This document shows, one piece after another, positions 1 to 9,346 of a stretch of 14,761 nucleotides of DNA (within the stretch, counting starts at the first letter, position 1; each line of letters opens with the position of its first letter). Position numbers and translations under genes: made by a program. Source of the stretch: Verrucomicrobiota bacterium (GTDB taxonomy: Bacteria; Verrucomicrobiota; Verrucomicrobiia; Limisphaerales; J093); the NCBI GenBank assembly GCA_003695015.1, contig RFJD01000082.1, positions 1-14,761 on the forward strand. Direction: 5' to 3'. The notes under the pieces were generated by a model, which saw only the letters and a program-made list of their open reading frames with translations, searched no databases and was not told where the DNA came from.

Positions 1-894
1 ATCGTGGATTTCGAGGAGACGCGCTCCGGGATGAAGCGGGGGTTCATTGGCTTTCAGGTCCACGCGGTGCCCCGCGGGTCCGGGCCGTATGAGGTGCGCT
101 GGCGCAACATCCTGATCCGCGATTTGACCCGGCGGAAGGTGGTGTTCATCGGGGCTGCCGGCGGCCACGGTGGGGAGGCGCACCAGCACATCGCCGGGAA
201 CCATTTGCTGGCAGAGGTGCTCAGGAACAGCGGCTACCGGTTCGAGACGGTCGAGTGCGAGGGGTATCCGAAGGATCCGGCCGTGTTGGCGGATGCGGAT
301 GCGGTGGTGTTCTACTGCAACGGTGGGGGCGGGCACTTGGTGATGCCGCATCTGGACGAGTTCGACGCGCTGGTGCGGCGCGGGCTGGGCGTGGTGTGCC
401 TGCACTACGCGGTCGAGGTGCCCAAAGGCCGGCCGGGCGAGCTGATGCGGCGGTGGATCGGCGGCTATTTCGAGACCGATTGGTCGGTCAACCCGGTGTG
501 GACCGCCGAGTTCAAATCGCTGCCCACCCATTCGATCACCCGGGGTGTGGTGCCCTTCACCCTGCGGGACGAGTGGTACTACCACATGCGGTTCGTGGAC
601 GGGATGCGCGGGGTGACGCCGATCCTTTCGGCCCATCCGCCGCGGGAGACGCTGAACCGGCGGGACGGTCCGCACGAGAACAATCCGCACGTGCGGGAGG
701 CGATCGCGCGGGGGGAGATCCAGCATGTGGCGTGGGCGTTCGAGCGTCCGGACGAGTGGGGCGGCGGTCGCGGGTTCGGTTTCACGGGGGGCCACTGGCA
801 TCGCAATTGGCAAAATCCGAACATGCGGACCATCGTGGCCAACGCCATCGCGTGGGCGGCCGGGGCGCCGGTGCCGGCCTGGGGGTTGCATTGA
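1..894 (+). CDS. DUF1080-ThuA fusion protein, 3' part (5' end outside window)
   Basis: The frame is open from base 1, so the gene starts upstream of the window; the GTG at 4 is only the first possible start codon inside it. The first ~40 codons read like the C-terminal end of a DUF1080/3-keto-disaccharide hydrolase domain (IGFQVHAVPRGSGPYEVRWR, then NILIRDL), a concanavalin-like beta-sandwich fold. After a very short linker a complete ThuA-like domain begins (KVVFIGAAGGHGGEAHQH) and runs to residue ~285, with VVFYCNGGGGH, GVVCLHYAVE, DEWYYHMRF and FTGGHWHRNWQNPN, all typical of ThuA proteins of the glutamine-amidotransferase-like fold. ThuA proteins were named from rhizobial trehalose utilisation, and DUF1080 proteins act on 3-keto-sugars, so a role in oxidised-disaccharide breakdown is likely but the exact substrate is unknown. 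A secretion signal, if any, would lie upstream. It is convergent with argS. Confidence 0.85.
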   Translation: MVDFEETRSGMKRGFIGFQVHAVPRGSGPYEVRWRNILIRDLTRRKVVFIGAAGGHGGEAHQHIAGNHLLAEVLRNSGYRFETVECEGYPKDPAVLADADAVVFYCNGGGGHLVMPHLDEFDALVRRGLGVVCLHYAVEVPKGRPGELMRRWIGGYFETDWSVNPVWTAEFKSLPTHSITRGVVPFTLRDEWYYHMRFVDGMRGVTPILSAHPPRETLNRRDGPHENNPHVREAIARGEIQHVAWAFERPDEWGGGRGFGFTGGHWHRNWQNPNMRTIVANAIAWAAGAPVPAWGLH

Positions 895-1105
895 GAGGCG
901 AAACCGCGGGTGGGTGCAGCCAGGTTGGCCGCAGCACACTTGGTGTTTTCGGGAGGTTCGGAGAACCGGCTTGGTGAGGTCGGCGCTTCCGGGAGGGCCG
1001 CCTTGTCACCTCGGTGGCTACGTGGGCTTGGAAGGTCGAGGCCCCCTCGTCACCTCGGCGGCTACGCGCACGTGGAAGGCCGGCGCCGTCTCCTTACGTC
1101 GGCGG
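895..1105. other. Convergent intergenic region between the ThuA gene and argS
   Basis: This 211-bp gap separates two genes that face each other. I see no convincing coding region and no hairpin followed by a T-tract on either strand. The argS-proximal half is filled by 44-bp tandem repeats (separate entry). A small GGTTC-GGA-GAACC hairpin lies near 954-966 but has only 5 bp of stem and no T-run. Confidence 0.6.
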
Positions 1106-1109
1106 CTAC
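978..1109 (-). repeat. Three imperfect 44-bp tandem repeats ending in the argS stop codon
   Basis: Read on the minus strand, three units start with GTAGCC(G/A)CCGA(C/G)GT at 1109, 1065 and 1021, exactly 44 bp apart (units 1109-1066, 1065-1022, 1021-978). The first ~26 bases of each unit are conserved (core followed by an AG-rich stretch and GG-rich run); the remaining ~18 vary, although the first two units still share a CCTTCCA block. The TAG stop codon of argS (1108-1106) is made by bases 2-4 of the first unit, so the array starts inside the gene end. The conserved half with a degenerate tail looks like a short interspersed repeat amplified in place. I recall similar GTAGCCGCCGA-type repeats between genes of subdivision 3 Verrucomicrobia, but cannot confirm this here. 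A role in transcription termination or mRNA 3'-end protection is possible but unproven. Confidence 0.7.
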
Positions 1110-2854
1110 ATGCGTTCGGGGATGCCGATGCCCAGAAGGCCCAGGCCGGTTTCAAGGACCTTGAAGACGAGGTGGCAAAGGAGCAGGCGGCTGGAGCGGA
1201 CCGGTTCCTCCGAGCGCAGGACGGGGCAGGCTTCGTAGAAGGCGGTGAAGGCCCCGGCCAGCTCGTAGAGGTAGTTGCAGAGGTAGTTGGGCCGGTACTC
1301 GGCGGCCACGGCGTGGACGACGAAGTCGAAGCGTTCGAGCATGCGGGCCAGGGCGAGCTCGGTTGGTTCGGTGAGGGTGGCCCGGTCGGCGGCGGCGACG
1401 GGGTCGAAGCGTTCGCCGGCCTCTTCGAGTTTGCGGAAGATGCTGCGGATGCGGGTGGCGGCGTAGAGGAGGTAGGGGGCGGTGTTGCCGTTGAGGGCCA
1501 GCATCTTGTCCCAACTGAACACGTAGTCGCTCTGGCGGTTGGGCAGCAGGTCGGCGTATTTGACCGCGCCGATGCCGATGACCCGGGCGATTTCGCGCTG
1601 GTCGGCCGCGGGCAGGTCGGGGTTTTTCTCGCGGACGACCCGGAGGGCGCGTTCCTCGGCTTCGTCGAGGAGGTCGGCGAGTTTGACGTTTTGGCCGGAA
1701 CGGGTTTTGAGCGGCTGGCCGTTTTCGCCGAGGATGGAGCCGAACCAGACGTGGGTGAGGCGGGTGGGGACCTCCGGATGCCAGCGGCGGAAGATCTCGA
1801 AGACCTGCTGGAAGTGGAGCTGCTGGCGGCCGTCGGTGACGTAGATGATCTCGTCCGGGCGCCAGGTTTCCCAGCGGTATTCGAGGGTGGCCAGGTCGGT
1901 GGTGGTGTAGTTGAAGGCGCCGTCGCGTTTGCGGACGATGGCCGGATGGGCCTTGAGGGCGGGGACGTCGTCGAAGAAGGCCACCAAGGCGCCCTCGCTT
2001 TCGCGGATGATGCCCTTCTCGAGGAGGGAGGCGACCACGCCCGGAAGGCGGTCATTGTAGAAGCTTTCGCCGAGGGTGTGGTCGAACCGGACGTCGAGCC
2101 GGCGATAGATGGCGTCGAACTGCTCGCGGGACAGCTCGATCATGCGGCGCCAGATGGCGACGTTTTCGGGGTCGCCCTGCTGAAGTTTGACCAGCTCAGC
2201 GCGGGCGCGTTCGAGGACGGCGGGGTCGTGGTCCGGGCTGTCCTCGCTGCAGCGGGCGTTGATGACGCGGTAGATGCGTTCGAGTTCGGCGATGGCGTCG
2301 CGGGCGAGGGCATCGGAGTCGAGCTCGGTCTTCCAGCCCACCAAGAGCATGCCGAACTGGGTGCCCCAGTCGCCGAGGTGGTTGTCGGTGATGACCCGGT
2401 GGCCGAGGTGACGGAGGATGCGGGCCAGGCAGTCGCCGAGGATGGTGGAGCGGATGTGGCCCACGTGCATCGGTTTGGCGACGTTGGGGGAGCTGAAGTC
2501 GATGACGACGGTGCGGGGCGGGGCGTCGGGCTGGCAAAAGAGGTGTTCGCCGCGGGCGGCGCGGGCCAGGAGGGCGACAAGGGCCTGCGGCCGGAGGCGG
2601 AAGTTGACGAAGCCGGGGCCGGCGACTTCGGGTGGTTCGGTGAGGTCGTCGAGGCCAAGGTCGGCGGCGATTTCGGTGGCCAGTTGGCGGGGGTTGAGGC
2701 GGCGTTGTTTGGCCAGGCCGATCAGGGCGTTGGTCTGGTAGTCGCCGAACCGTTCGTCGGGGCAGGGGCGGACCAGAATGGACGCGGGGTCGGCGTCCGG
2801 AAAGCGGCGCAGAACGGCTTCCTGGAGTCGTTGTTCGATCTGTTGTCGGAGCAT
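1106..2854 (-). CDS. argS: Arginine--tRNA ligase (class I)
   Basis: The 582-residue product charges tRNA-Arg with arginine in the cytoplasm. The N-terminal Arg-tRNA synthetase domain (about residues 1-100) holds GDYQTNALIGLAK. The Rossmann catalytic core has SSPNVAKPMHVGHIRST with the HIGH-type signature HVGH at 130-133, ITDNHLGDWGTQFG at 155-168, YVTDGRQQLHFQQ near 339-351 and KTRSG at 383-387, which stands where other class I enzymes have KMSKS. The C-terminal third is the DALR anticodon-binding helical domain, ending GLGLLGIGIPERM as usual in the family. Length fits the family (about 560-590). The ATG at 2854 is chosen because the reading frame continues upstream only through low-complexity Pro/Ser codons lying over the neighbouring EIIA gene. 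No strong Shine-Dalgarno sequence is seen. The gene follows the EIIA gene by 40 bp on the same strand, and its stop lies in a tandem repeat. Confidence 0.97.
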   Translation of the reverse strand: MLRQQIEQRLQEAVLRRFPDADPASILVRPCPDERFGDYQTNALIGLAKQRRLNPRQLATEIAADLGLDDLTEPPEVAGPGFVNFRLRPQALVALLARAARGEHLFCQPDAPPRTVVIDFSSPNVAKPMHVGHIRSTILGDCLARILRHLGHRVITDNHLGDWGTQFGMLLVGWKTELDSDALARDAIAELERIYRVINARCSEDSPDHDPAVLERARAELVKLQQGDPENVAIWRRMIELSREQFDAIYRRLDVRFDHTLGESFYNDRLPGVVASLLEKGIIRESEGALVAFFDDVPALKAHPAIVRKRDGAFNYTTTDLATLEYRWETWRPDEIIYVTDGRQQLHFQQVFEIFRRWHPEVPTRLTHVWFGSILGENGQPLKTRSGQNVKLADLLDEAEERALRVVREKNPDLPAADQREIARVIGIGAVKYADLLPNRQSDYVFSWDKMLALNGNTAPYLLYAATRIRSIFRKLEEAGERFDPVAAADRATLTEPTELALARMLERFDFVVHAVAAEYRPNYLCNYLYELAGAFTAFYEACPVLRSEEPVRSSRLLLCHLVFKVLETGLGLLGIGIPERM

Positions 2855-2894
2855 GGGGGCGAAAGGAACCGGCGACCGGGCGGTGGAGCGGGGT

Positions 2895-3371
2895 TCAGGG
2901 ACCGGCGGGCTCGGAGGAGGCGGACTCGATGATGGCGTGGATGGCGTGGGCGTCCGGGGCGTCCTCGAGGGCTTTGCGCATTTCGCGGCGGTGGAGGAGC
3001 TTGGCGATGCGGGCGAGGGTGTGGAGGTGGGGTTGGAACTCGCCCTGGGGCACGAGCAGGAGGACGACCAAGGTGACGGGCTGGCCGTCGATGGCTTCGA
3101 ATTCGATGCCCTTCTTGGAGCGGCCGAAAGCCCCGACGACGCGCTTGAGCACGTTGCTGGAGGCGTGGGGAATGCCAATGCCGAAGCCGATGCCGGTGCT
3201 CATGGTGTTTTCCCGTTTGCGCACGGCGGCCACGACAGCGTCGCGGTCGGCCTCATCGATGTCCCCCGTTTGCACGAGATGATCGATCAGCTCGTCGATG
3301 GCCTCCCAGCGGTCGGTGGCCTTGAGCTCCGGGATGATGTTTTCCGGTCTGATGATGTCTGCCAGGTTCAT
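2895..3371 (-). CDS. ptsN: PTS EIIA domain protein, nitrogen/regulatory (PtsN) type
   Basis: The 158-residue single-domain protein matches the EIIA fructose/nitrogen fold in length and motif order. MNLADIIRPENIIPEL opens as in PtsN, TGIGFGIGIPHA contains the phosphorylatable histidine (His69), and LVVLLLVP followed by HLHTLARIAKLL covers the conserved core. These proteins accept phosphate from a PTS phosphocarrier and usually regulate potassium transport, nitrogen or carbon metabolism by protein contacts rather than moving sugar themselves. No HPr, EI or EIIB/EIIC gene is next to it here, which favours the regulatory role, though a fructose-type EIIA partner elsewhere in the genome cannot be excluded. 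It is 101 bp downstream of fumB and 40 bp upstream of argS, all on the minus strand. No strong Shine-Dalgarno sequence precedes the ATG. Confidence 0.9.
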   Translation of the reverse strand: MNLADIIRPENIIPELKATDRWEAIDELIDHLVQTGDIDEADRDAVVAAVRKRENTMSTGIGFGIGIPHASSNVLKRVVGAFGRSKKGIEFEAIDGQPVTLVVLLLVPQGEFQPHLHTLARIAKLLHRREMRKALEDAPDAHAIHAIIESASSEPAGP

Positions 3372-3472
3372 AGGCGGCCCAACGCCAAAGGCCCCATTGG
3401 CTGCCTCCGGCGGGCGGATTGCAAGCGCGAATTCAACCGGTTCTCACCGGGGTCGGAGGACGGCGGCGACGG

Positions 3473-4057
3473 TCAGCCTTCGCCCAAACGGGCCTTGAGG
3501 GCGGCGGTGCTGGCCTCCAGAACTTCTTGGTGGAGGGAACGGCCGTGGCTGTCCATGGTGACGACCGCCGGGAAGTCACGGACTTCCAGCTCCCAAATGG
3601 CTTCCGGCGAACCGAATTGTTCCATCAGGTACACGTTGCGGACGCGGACGATCTTTTCCGCCAACACCTGGGCGGCGCCGCCGATGGCGTGCAGGTAAAC
3701 GCAACCGTGTTCCTTGCACGCGGCCAGGGTCTGTTCACCCATGCCGCCCTTGCCGATGATCCCGCGCAGCTTGAACCGCCGGATCAGCTCGGCTTGGTAC
3801 GGTTCCTCGCGGATCGAGGTGGTGGGTCCGGCGGCGACGACCTTCCACTCGCCGTTCTCGTCGCGGATGACCACCGGCCCGCAGTGGTAGAGGATGGCGT
3901 TGGAGAGGTCCACGCCGGGTGGCAGCTCGCCTCCCTTGTAGAGGTACTTGTGAACCGCATCGCGGCCGGTGAAGAGGACGCCGGTGATTTCGACGGCGTC
4001 CCCCACGCGGAGGGCGCGGACCTGTTCCTCGGTGAACGGATGGGTCAGCTTGATCAT
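3473..4057 (-). CDS. fumB: Class I fumarate hydratase / tartrate dehydratase, beta subunit
   Basis: The ~194-residue protein is the C-terminal (beta) half of iron-sulfur hydro-lyases that in some bacteria is fused to the alpha half. It contains GPVVIRDENGEW, AAGPTTSIREEPYQ (77 onward) and IGKGGMGEQT (101-110), the substrate-binding motifs of the family, and ends with a typical NVYLMEQFGSPEAIWELEV segment. With the alpha subunit it should interconvert fumarate and malate; L-tartrate dehydratase (TtdB) is the main alternative and cannot be ruled out by eye. Two ATGs lie close together: 4063 and 4057. The GAGG at 4069-4066 is only 2 nt from the first but 8 nt from the second, so 4057 is preferred. 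The alpha gene ends 28 bp upstream of the earlier ATG, consistent with one transcript. Confidence 0.9.
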   Translation of the reverse strand: MIKLTHPFTEEQVRALRVGDAVEITGVLFTGRDAVHKYLYKGGELPPGVDLSNAILYHCGPVVIRDENGEWKVVAAGPTTSIREEPYQAELIRRFKLRGIIGKGGMGEQTLAACKEHGCVYLHAIGGAAQVLAEKIVRVRNVYLMEQFGSPEAIWELEVRDFPAVVTMDSHGRSLHQEVLEASTAALKARLGEG

Positions 4058-4091
4058 GGCCATTTCCTCGGTGGAAGGGTGGTGGTGACGG

Positions 4092-4970
4092 TCAGTAGAG
4101 CCACTCGGCGATCGCGCCGTCGGCGTCCAGCCGCACGCCCTGGCGCCGGAAAGCCCAGCACATGTAGCTCACGCTGACGAAGTAAGAGGCGGGCAGGCGG
4201 TTGAGGAGCCCGATCTTGACGCCCAGGAGGGTGGTGCGGCCGCCGAAGCCCATGGGGCCGATGCCCAGTTCGTTGGCCGTTTGCAGGATGTCCTGTTCGA
4301 GCCGGTCGAGTTCGGGCACGGGATTGCGGTCGTCCAACTTGCGCAGCAATTGCTCCTTCGAGTGGGCGTAACCGGTGGCGCGGTCGCCGCCGATGCAAAC
4401 CCCGAGCACGCCGGGGCCGCAGCCCTTGCCCTGGGCTTGGAGGACGGCATCCAGAATCACCCGCCGGCAGCCTTCCAGGTCGCGATCGGCCTTCAGGCCG
4501 CGATGGGGCAGGGCGTACTGGGCGCCGACGTTTTCGCAGCCGCCGCCCTTGAGAATGAGCCGGACGGTGAGGTCGTTGCCCCGGTGCTGGTGGAAATGGA
4601 GCGAGGGCGAGCCGGGACCGAGGTTGGTGCCGGTGTTCTTGCCGGTGAGGGGATCGACCGAGTTCTGGCGGAGGTATCCCTTGGCGGTGGCCAGACGCAC
4701 GGCCTCGCGCGCGGTCTCGGCGAAGGCCACCTGGTCCAGCCCCACCGGCGCATCGATGTAGAAGAGAATGCTGCCGGTATCCTGGCAGATGGGCTGGGAT
4801 TTGCGGCGGGCCAGCTCGATGTTCTGCTCGATGATCCGGAGGGCGGATTCGGCGATGGTGCCCTTCTTCTCCTGCTCCAGCGAGGCCAAGATGGCCTTCT
4901 GGACGTCGTCCGGGATCTCCGCCGAAGTGCGGCGGATCAGTTCGATCAGCGAGTCCTGCAACGCCTTCAT
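4092..4970 (-). CDS. fumA: Class I fumarate hydratase / tartrate dehydratase, alpha subunit
   Basis: The 292-residue protein is the iron-sulfur cluster-bearing alpha subunit. Visible motifs are SQPICQDTGS (Cys62), LGPGSPSLHFHQ, LKGGGCENVGAQY (Cys145), GKGCGPGVLGVCIGGDRATG (Cys184, Cys192) and PMGFGGRTTLLGVKIG. Three of these cysteines are expected to hold a [4Fe-4S] cluster whose free iron binds substrate; Cys62 and Cys184 are in the usual family positions, and the third I cannot assign with certainty. Such enzymes are oxygen-sensitive. The ATG at 4970 is chosen over an in-frame TTG at 5009, since MKALQDSLIELIRRTSAEIP is a standard family start. The gene leads the minus-strand set alpha-beta-EIIA-argS and is separated from clpC by an intrinsic terminator, so it probably has its own promoter. 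Confidence 0.92.
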   Translation of the reverse strand: MKALQDSLIELIRRTSAEIPDDVQKAILASLEQEKKGTIAESALRIIEQNIELARRKSQPICQDTGSILFYIDAPVGLDQVAFAETAREAVRLATAKGYLRQNSVDPLTGKNTGTNLGPGSPSLHFHQHRGNDLTVRLILKGGGCENVGAQYALPHRGLKADRDLEGCRRVILDAVLQAQGKGCGPGVLGVCIGGDRATGYAHSKEQLLRKLDDRNPVPELDRLEQDILQTANELGIGPMGFGGRTTLLGVKIGLLNRLPASYFVSVSYMCWAFRRQGVRLDADGAIAEWLY

Positions 4971-4979
4971 GAAGCGCCC

Positions 4980-5009
4980 AGCTTGCGTTCGCGCGGTGGC
5001 CCGTGTCAA
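4980..5009 (-). promoter_or_regulatory. Possible promoter for the fumA operon (weak -10)
   Basis: A perfect TTGACA lies on the minus strand at 5009-5004. With an 18-bp spacer the -10 position (4985-4980) reads CAAGCT, which fits TATAAT poorly. If used, transcription would start only a few bases before the ATG at 4970, giving an almost leaderless mRNA, which would agree with the lack of a clear Shine-Dalgarno sequence. The gene does need a promoter here because a terminator lies just upstream, but the -10 is weak. Confidence 0.3.
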
Positions 5010-5102
5010 TGCGCCGGTCGGCGTTCCCTCGAAGGTCTTCGGCGAAAGGTCCCCGGGGGATGGATGCCGCGGATGGGACGCGAGGGGCCGTGGGACGGGG
5101 AG

Positions 5103-5136
5103 ACAACAAAACCGCCGGCAGGGATGCTGCCGGCGG
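5103..5136 (-). terminator. Intrinsic terminator of the ilvE-mcsA-mcsB-clpC operon
   Basis: A perfect 10-bp inverted repeat CCGCCGGCAG / CTGCCGGCGG (5112-5121 and 5127-5136) encloses a 5-nt loop. On the minus strand it is followed directly by TTTTGTTGT (5111-5103). A GC-rich stem plus a T-rich tail, 21 bp after the clpC stop codon, is the classical rho-independent arrangement. It works only in the clpC direction; on the plus strand there is no T-tract after the stem. Confidence 0.93.
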
Positions 5137-5157
5137 CTCGCGGTATTCCGGCGGGGA

Positions 5158-7659
<2,502 letters not shown>

Positions 7660-7698
7660 ATGGTCGTCCCCAGGCAGGACGTGACAACACTGCCCCGA

Positions 7699-8808
7699 TC
7701 AGGCCGGTTTGTCCAGTGTCCCGCCCCCGGTTCCGCTCGAAGAACCGGGGCGGGGGACCGACGCCATCCGCTCCCGGAGGAGGTCGGCCCGCAGGAAATC
7801 GCGTTGTTCGGCGTTGAGTTTGCGTTCCCGGACCAAGAGCTGCAGATGGGCGGGCTGGACCAAGAGGAACAGCTCGTCGGTGAGGGTGCGGGGAACGTTC
7901 TCGAAGAGGCCGAGGTCGATGCCCAACCGGAACAGCGACAGGAGGTTGATGGCTTCCTTGGAGGGCATGCTGTGGGCGTTGGCCAGGATGCCGTAGGCGC
8001 GGCCGATGTGGTTGAGGACGGCGCGGGGTTTCCGCTCGAGCAGCCGGCCGCGGGCGTCGTTTTCCTGCTCGATGATCTGGGCGATGACCTTGCTGAGGCG
8101 CTCGATGATCTGCTCCTCGGATTCGCCCAAGGTGCGTTGGTTGGAGACTTGGAAAACGTTCCCCAACGCCTCGGTGCCCTCGCCATAGAGGCCGCGGACG
8201 GCCAGCCCCAGCTTGTTGACCGCCTGGATGATGCGGTTGATCTGCTCGTCGAGGACCAGGGCGGGCAGATGGAGCATGGCGCTGACGCGGATCCCGGTGC
8301 CGACGTTGGTGGGACAGGCGGTCAGGTAGCCGAATTGGGGGGAGAAGGCGTATTCGACGCGCTGTTCGAGGGCGGAGTCGAACTCGTCGATGGCCTCCCA
8401 AGTGCGATCGATCTGAAGGCCGGGCAGGACGCACTGCATGCGCAGGTGGTCCTCTTCGTTGATCATGACGCTCAGGGACTGATCGCGGCTGAGGACCACG
8501 GCGCTGCCGACCCCTTGGGCGGCGTGCTCGCGGCTGATGAGATGGCGTTCGACCAGGACCTGTTTGTCGAGGGCGGAGAGGTTTTCCATGTTCTCCGCCC
8601 AGCCGTCGGCCATCTGGGGGAGGGGCTGGACGGCTTCCCGGAGCAGGCGGCAGCACTCGATTCGGGCGGACTTGTCGGCCCGGCCGGGGAAGGGGTATTT
8701 GCGCAGATTGCGGGCGAGCCGGACGCGACTGGAGATGACGATTTTGCTCTGCGGTCCGGTCTGACTGCAGAGCTGGGCAACCGGCGTGAGGAAGTCGTGC
8801 AGGTCCAT
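7699..8808 (-). CDS. mcsB: Protein-arginine kinase McsB
   Basis: The 369-residue protein belongs to the guanido-phosphotransferase family and phosphorylates arginine side chains on proteins, marking them for ClpC. Family motifs in order: VISSRVRLARN (24-34) for nucleotide binding, VMINEEDHLR (114-123) with the catalytic acidic residues, LTACPTNVGTG (162-172) with the conserved cysteine Cys165, and QVSNQRTLGESE (220-231). RDFLRA at 336-341 fits the RDXXRA phosphoarginine-sensing motif that separates McsB from creatine and arginine kinases. The N-terminal domain of metazoan kinases is missing, as expected for McsB. A Gly/Ser-rich tail follows residue 350. The ATG is 5 bp after the mcsA stop, so translation is probably coupled; clpC follows 39 bp later. 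Confidence 0.96.
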   Translation of the reverse strand: MDLHDFLTPVAQLCSQTGPQSKIVISSRVRLARNLRKYPFPGRADKSARIECCRLLREAVQPLPQMADGWAENMENLSALDKQVLVERHLISREHAAQGVGSAVVLSRDQSLSVMINEEDHLRMQCVLPGLQIDRTWEAIDEFDSALEQRVEYAFSPQFGYLTACPTNVGTGIRVSAMLHLPALVLDEQINRIIQAVNKLGLAVRGLYGEGTEALGNVFQVSNQRTLGESEEQIIERLSKVIAQIIEQENDARGRLLERKPRAVLNHIGRAYGILANAHSMPSKEAINLLSLFRLGIDLGLFENVPRTLTDELFLLVQPAHLQLLVRERKLNAEQRDFLRADLLRERMASVPRPGSSSGTGGGTLDKPA

Positions 8809-8813
8809 GCGAT

Positions 8814-9338
8814 TCAGGCGCCGGAAGCGTCGGCGGGTTTGGCTCCGGAGGAGGTTTCCCCCCGGAGGGCTTTGATTTCGTCACGGAGCCGGGCGGCTTC
8901 CTCGAACTCCTCGTTGGCGACGGCGAGTTCGAGCTGCTTCTGGAGGCGCTGGATGCGCTCGGCCACGGGCCGTGGCTGGCGGGGCTGGCGGGGGACCTTG
9001 CCGACGTGCCGGGTGCCGCGGTGCATGGGGCGGAGGGCGGCTTCCAAGCCCTCGGCGAAGTGGGTGTAGCAGTCCGGGCAGCCGAGCCGGCCGGTCTTCT
9101 TGAAGTCGGCCTGGGTGAGGCCACAGCGGGGACAGGCGTCCCCCTTGGCGGTGCGTTGGGCGATTTCCTCGGAGGCGCCCAGCCCCAGCAGGAGATCGGC
9201 CGGGGAGAAGTTCGCCGGGTCGTCGAGGCCCTTTTCTTTGGCGCAGCTCTCGCAGAGGTCCACTTTGGTGACCTTGCCGCCCACGATCTGGGTGAAGTGG
9301 ACCTTGGCCTCGTTCTTTTTGCAGATCATGCAGAGCAT
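8814..9338 (-). CDS. mcsA: McsA, zinc-binding activator of McsB, with UVR motif
   Basis: The 174-residue protein carries four CXXC pairs: Cys3/Cys6, Cys29/Cys32, Cys69/Cys72 and Cys87/Cys90, the double zinc-finger layout of McsA. A C-terminal UVR motif follows (LQKQLELAVANEEFEEAARL, from residue 132, then RDEIKAL), related to the UvrB-UvrC contact helix. In Bacillus McsA binds McsB, stimulates its arginine kinase activity and acts as a ClpC adaptor. ATG 9338 is selected because the first CXXC pair sits directly after it (MLCMIC); the frame stays open further upstream only over the ilvE coding sequence. The gene begins 8 bp after the ilvE stop and ends 5 bp before mcsB. The linker between zinc fingers and UVR motif is Arg/Pro-rich (~103-124). 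Confidence 0.95.
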   Translation of the reverse strand: MLCMICKKNEAKVHFTQIVGGKVTKVDLCESCAKEKGLDDPANFSPADLLLGLGASEEIAQRTAKGDACPRCGLTQADFKKTGRLGCPDCYTHFAEGLEAALRPMHRGTRHVGKVPRQPRQPRPVAERIQRLQKQLELAVANEEFEEAARLRDEIKALRGETSSGAKPADASGA

Positions 9339-9346
9339 GGCGCGAC

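Noticed and set aside
978..1109. A small CRISPR array
   Set aside because: Only three imperfect units, variable segments of about 18 bp, two of which share sequence, and no cas genes nearby.
725..2932. A 735-codon open frame on the plus strand over argS
   Set aside because: It is antisense to argS and overlaps the ThuA gene end; composition is that of a GC-rich shadow frame with no recognisable motif.
2855..3178. An N-terminal extension of argS
   Set aside because: The added ~108 residues are Pro/Ser-rich low complexity and overlap the EIIA gene in another frame; the family start is at the ATG 2854.
4054..5109. A 351-codon minus-strand frame parallel to fumA
   Set aside because: It is an alternative frame of the fumA region, Arg/Pro/His-rich without motifs; the fumA frame has the cysteine motifs.
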